Source of the DNA: an uncultured Clostridia bacterium
GTDB taxonomy: Bacteria; Bacillota; Clostridia; Christensenellales; UBA1242
Assembly: GCA_944377365.1 (NCBI GenBank)
Contig: CALWEQ010000005.1
Span: 23,016 to 87,015, forward strand
Direction: 5' to 3'
DNA: 64,000 bases
In this document: positions 63,651 to 64,000 of the stretch, one piece after another
Position numbering within the stretch: position 1 is the stretch's first letter
Layout of the letters: every line of letters starts with the position of its first letter
The notes under the pieces: model-generated
Told to the model about the DNA's origin: nothing
The model's input: the letters and a program-made list of their open reading frames with translations, nothing else
The model's database searches: none
Program-made: the position numbers and the translations under genes

Positions 63651-63768
63651 GCCTGGCAGTGTTCTATCTTCCCGGGCCGTCGCCAGCCAAGTATTTTCGA
63701 CGATGAGAAGCTTAACTTCTGTGTTCGGAATGAGAACAGGTGGATCCTTCTCTCTATCGCCACCAGAC
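63651..63768 (-). rRNA. 5S ribosomal RNA
   Basis: About 118 nt. The ends GTCTGG and CCAGGC pair, and the conserved interior GATCCACCTGTTCTCATTCCGAACACAGAAGTTAAG is present, followed by the loop E/helix IV region. It is the last gene of a minus-strand rRNA operon running in from the right edge. Exact ends are uncertain by a base or two. Confidence 0.96.
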
Positions 63769-63857
63769 ATGGTATAATCACAGGTTTTCCTGAAATTACC
63801 AAAGATTTTAAAGAGCTTTAAGAGCCCTGACAACTACATAACAGAACTTATGCTTAA

Positions 63858-64000
63858 ATCCGTGATCAAGCCCTCGACCTATTAGTATCGGTCAGCTTAA
63901 CACATTACTGTGCTTACACCTCCGACCTATCAACGTTGTAGTCTACAACGGGTCTTACTAACTTGTGTTATGGGATATCTCATCTTGAGGTGGGCTTCAC
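63858..64000 (-). rRNA. 23S ribosomal RNA, 3' end (partial)
   Basis: The final 140 or so bases of 23S include the conserved helix segments CTCAAGATGAGAT, AAGACCCGTTGTAGACTACAACG and GATAGGTCGGAGGTGTAAGC, then ACCGATACTAATAGGTCGAGG. The spacer to 5S is about 90 bp and holds no tRNA. The exact 3' end is estimated. Confidence 0.93.

Noticed and set aside
63540..63833. Several frames over 5S rRNA and its flank on both strands
   Set aside because: They lie within 5S rRNA, its terminator and the repeat units.

Overview
The window comes from a low-GC, endospore-forming member of the Bacillota, most likely a clostridial lineage (possibly an uncultured gut group; I cannot place it more finely). The evidence is a full spore gene set (spoVG, spoIIR, sleB/ypeB, a SipL-like DUF3794-LysM protein, veg), a KOW-domain protein between map and infA, zinc-type S4, S14 and L36, a meso-diaminopimelate-type MurE motif, and collagen-like proteins resembling exosporium filaments. 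Nearly all genes lie on the minus strand; spoVG, veg and an MFS transporter are the plus-strand exceptions.

Layout. 1-13.4 kb: the division and cell-wall (dcw) cluster, read right to left as alpha/beta hydrolase, a membrane-anchored MurF-like ligase, ddl, murE, mraY, murD, ftsW, (insertion), murA, ftsQ, ftsA (cut by the edge). The expected murG position is occupied by an AT-rich insertion of HAD, HD and inositol-phosphatase-like genes, flanked by a second partial copy of the ftsW 3' end. 13.4-22.6 kb: spoVG, a 1279-residue GLUG-type surface protein, ypeB-sleB-spoIIR, the SipL-like gene and veg. 22.7-33.2 kb: an MFS transporter, then rpoZ-priA-def-fmt-rlmN-rsgA-rpe, then pyruvate phosphate dikinase. 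33.4-34.4 kb: six tRNA genes (Gly, Arg, His, Gln-CTG, Lys, Gln-TTG). 34.5-41.6 kb: an atypical phosphofructokinase, dnaE, whiA, a PHP phosphatase, murB. 41.7-57.7 kb: the complete S10-spc-alpha ribosomal superoperon, with secY, adk, map, infA and rpoA, driven by a perfect consensus promoter and a structured leader of about 220 nt. 57.8-60.9 kb: recO with a 49-codon yqzL-like gene, then two collagen/BclA-type genes. 61-64 kb: tRNA-Val, an InlB-B-repeat surface protein, 5S rRNA and the 3' end of 23S rRNA.

The most unusual signal is non-coding. Downstream of tRNA-Val, tRNA-Gln and 5S rRNA lie units of about 130-170 bp. Each carries a partial copy of the RNA gene's own 3' end together with its terminator, an inverted copy of that 3' end, and a hairpin-rich core. 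At tRNA-Val and 5S there are several units in series, and they look more decayed with distance from the gene. The 5S cores share an 18-nt hairpin loop with the spacer after tRNA-Lys, while the stems differ in compensating ways. The tRNA-Gln and tRNA-Val cores share another motif. This looks like a family of small structured elements that repeatedly accrete at stable-RNA 3' ends; no gene in the window explains it.

The genes combine into peptidoglycan precursor synthesis and divisome assembly, forespore signalling and germination, spore-surface decoration, translation (ribosome, tRNAs, formylation and deformylation, rRNA methylation), replication and restart (DnaE, PriA, RecO), and glycolysis around PFK and PPDK.
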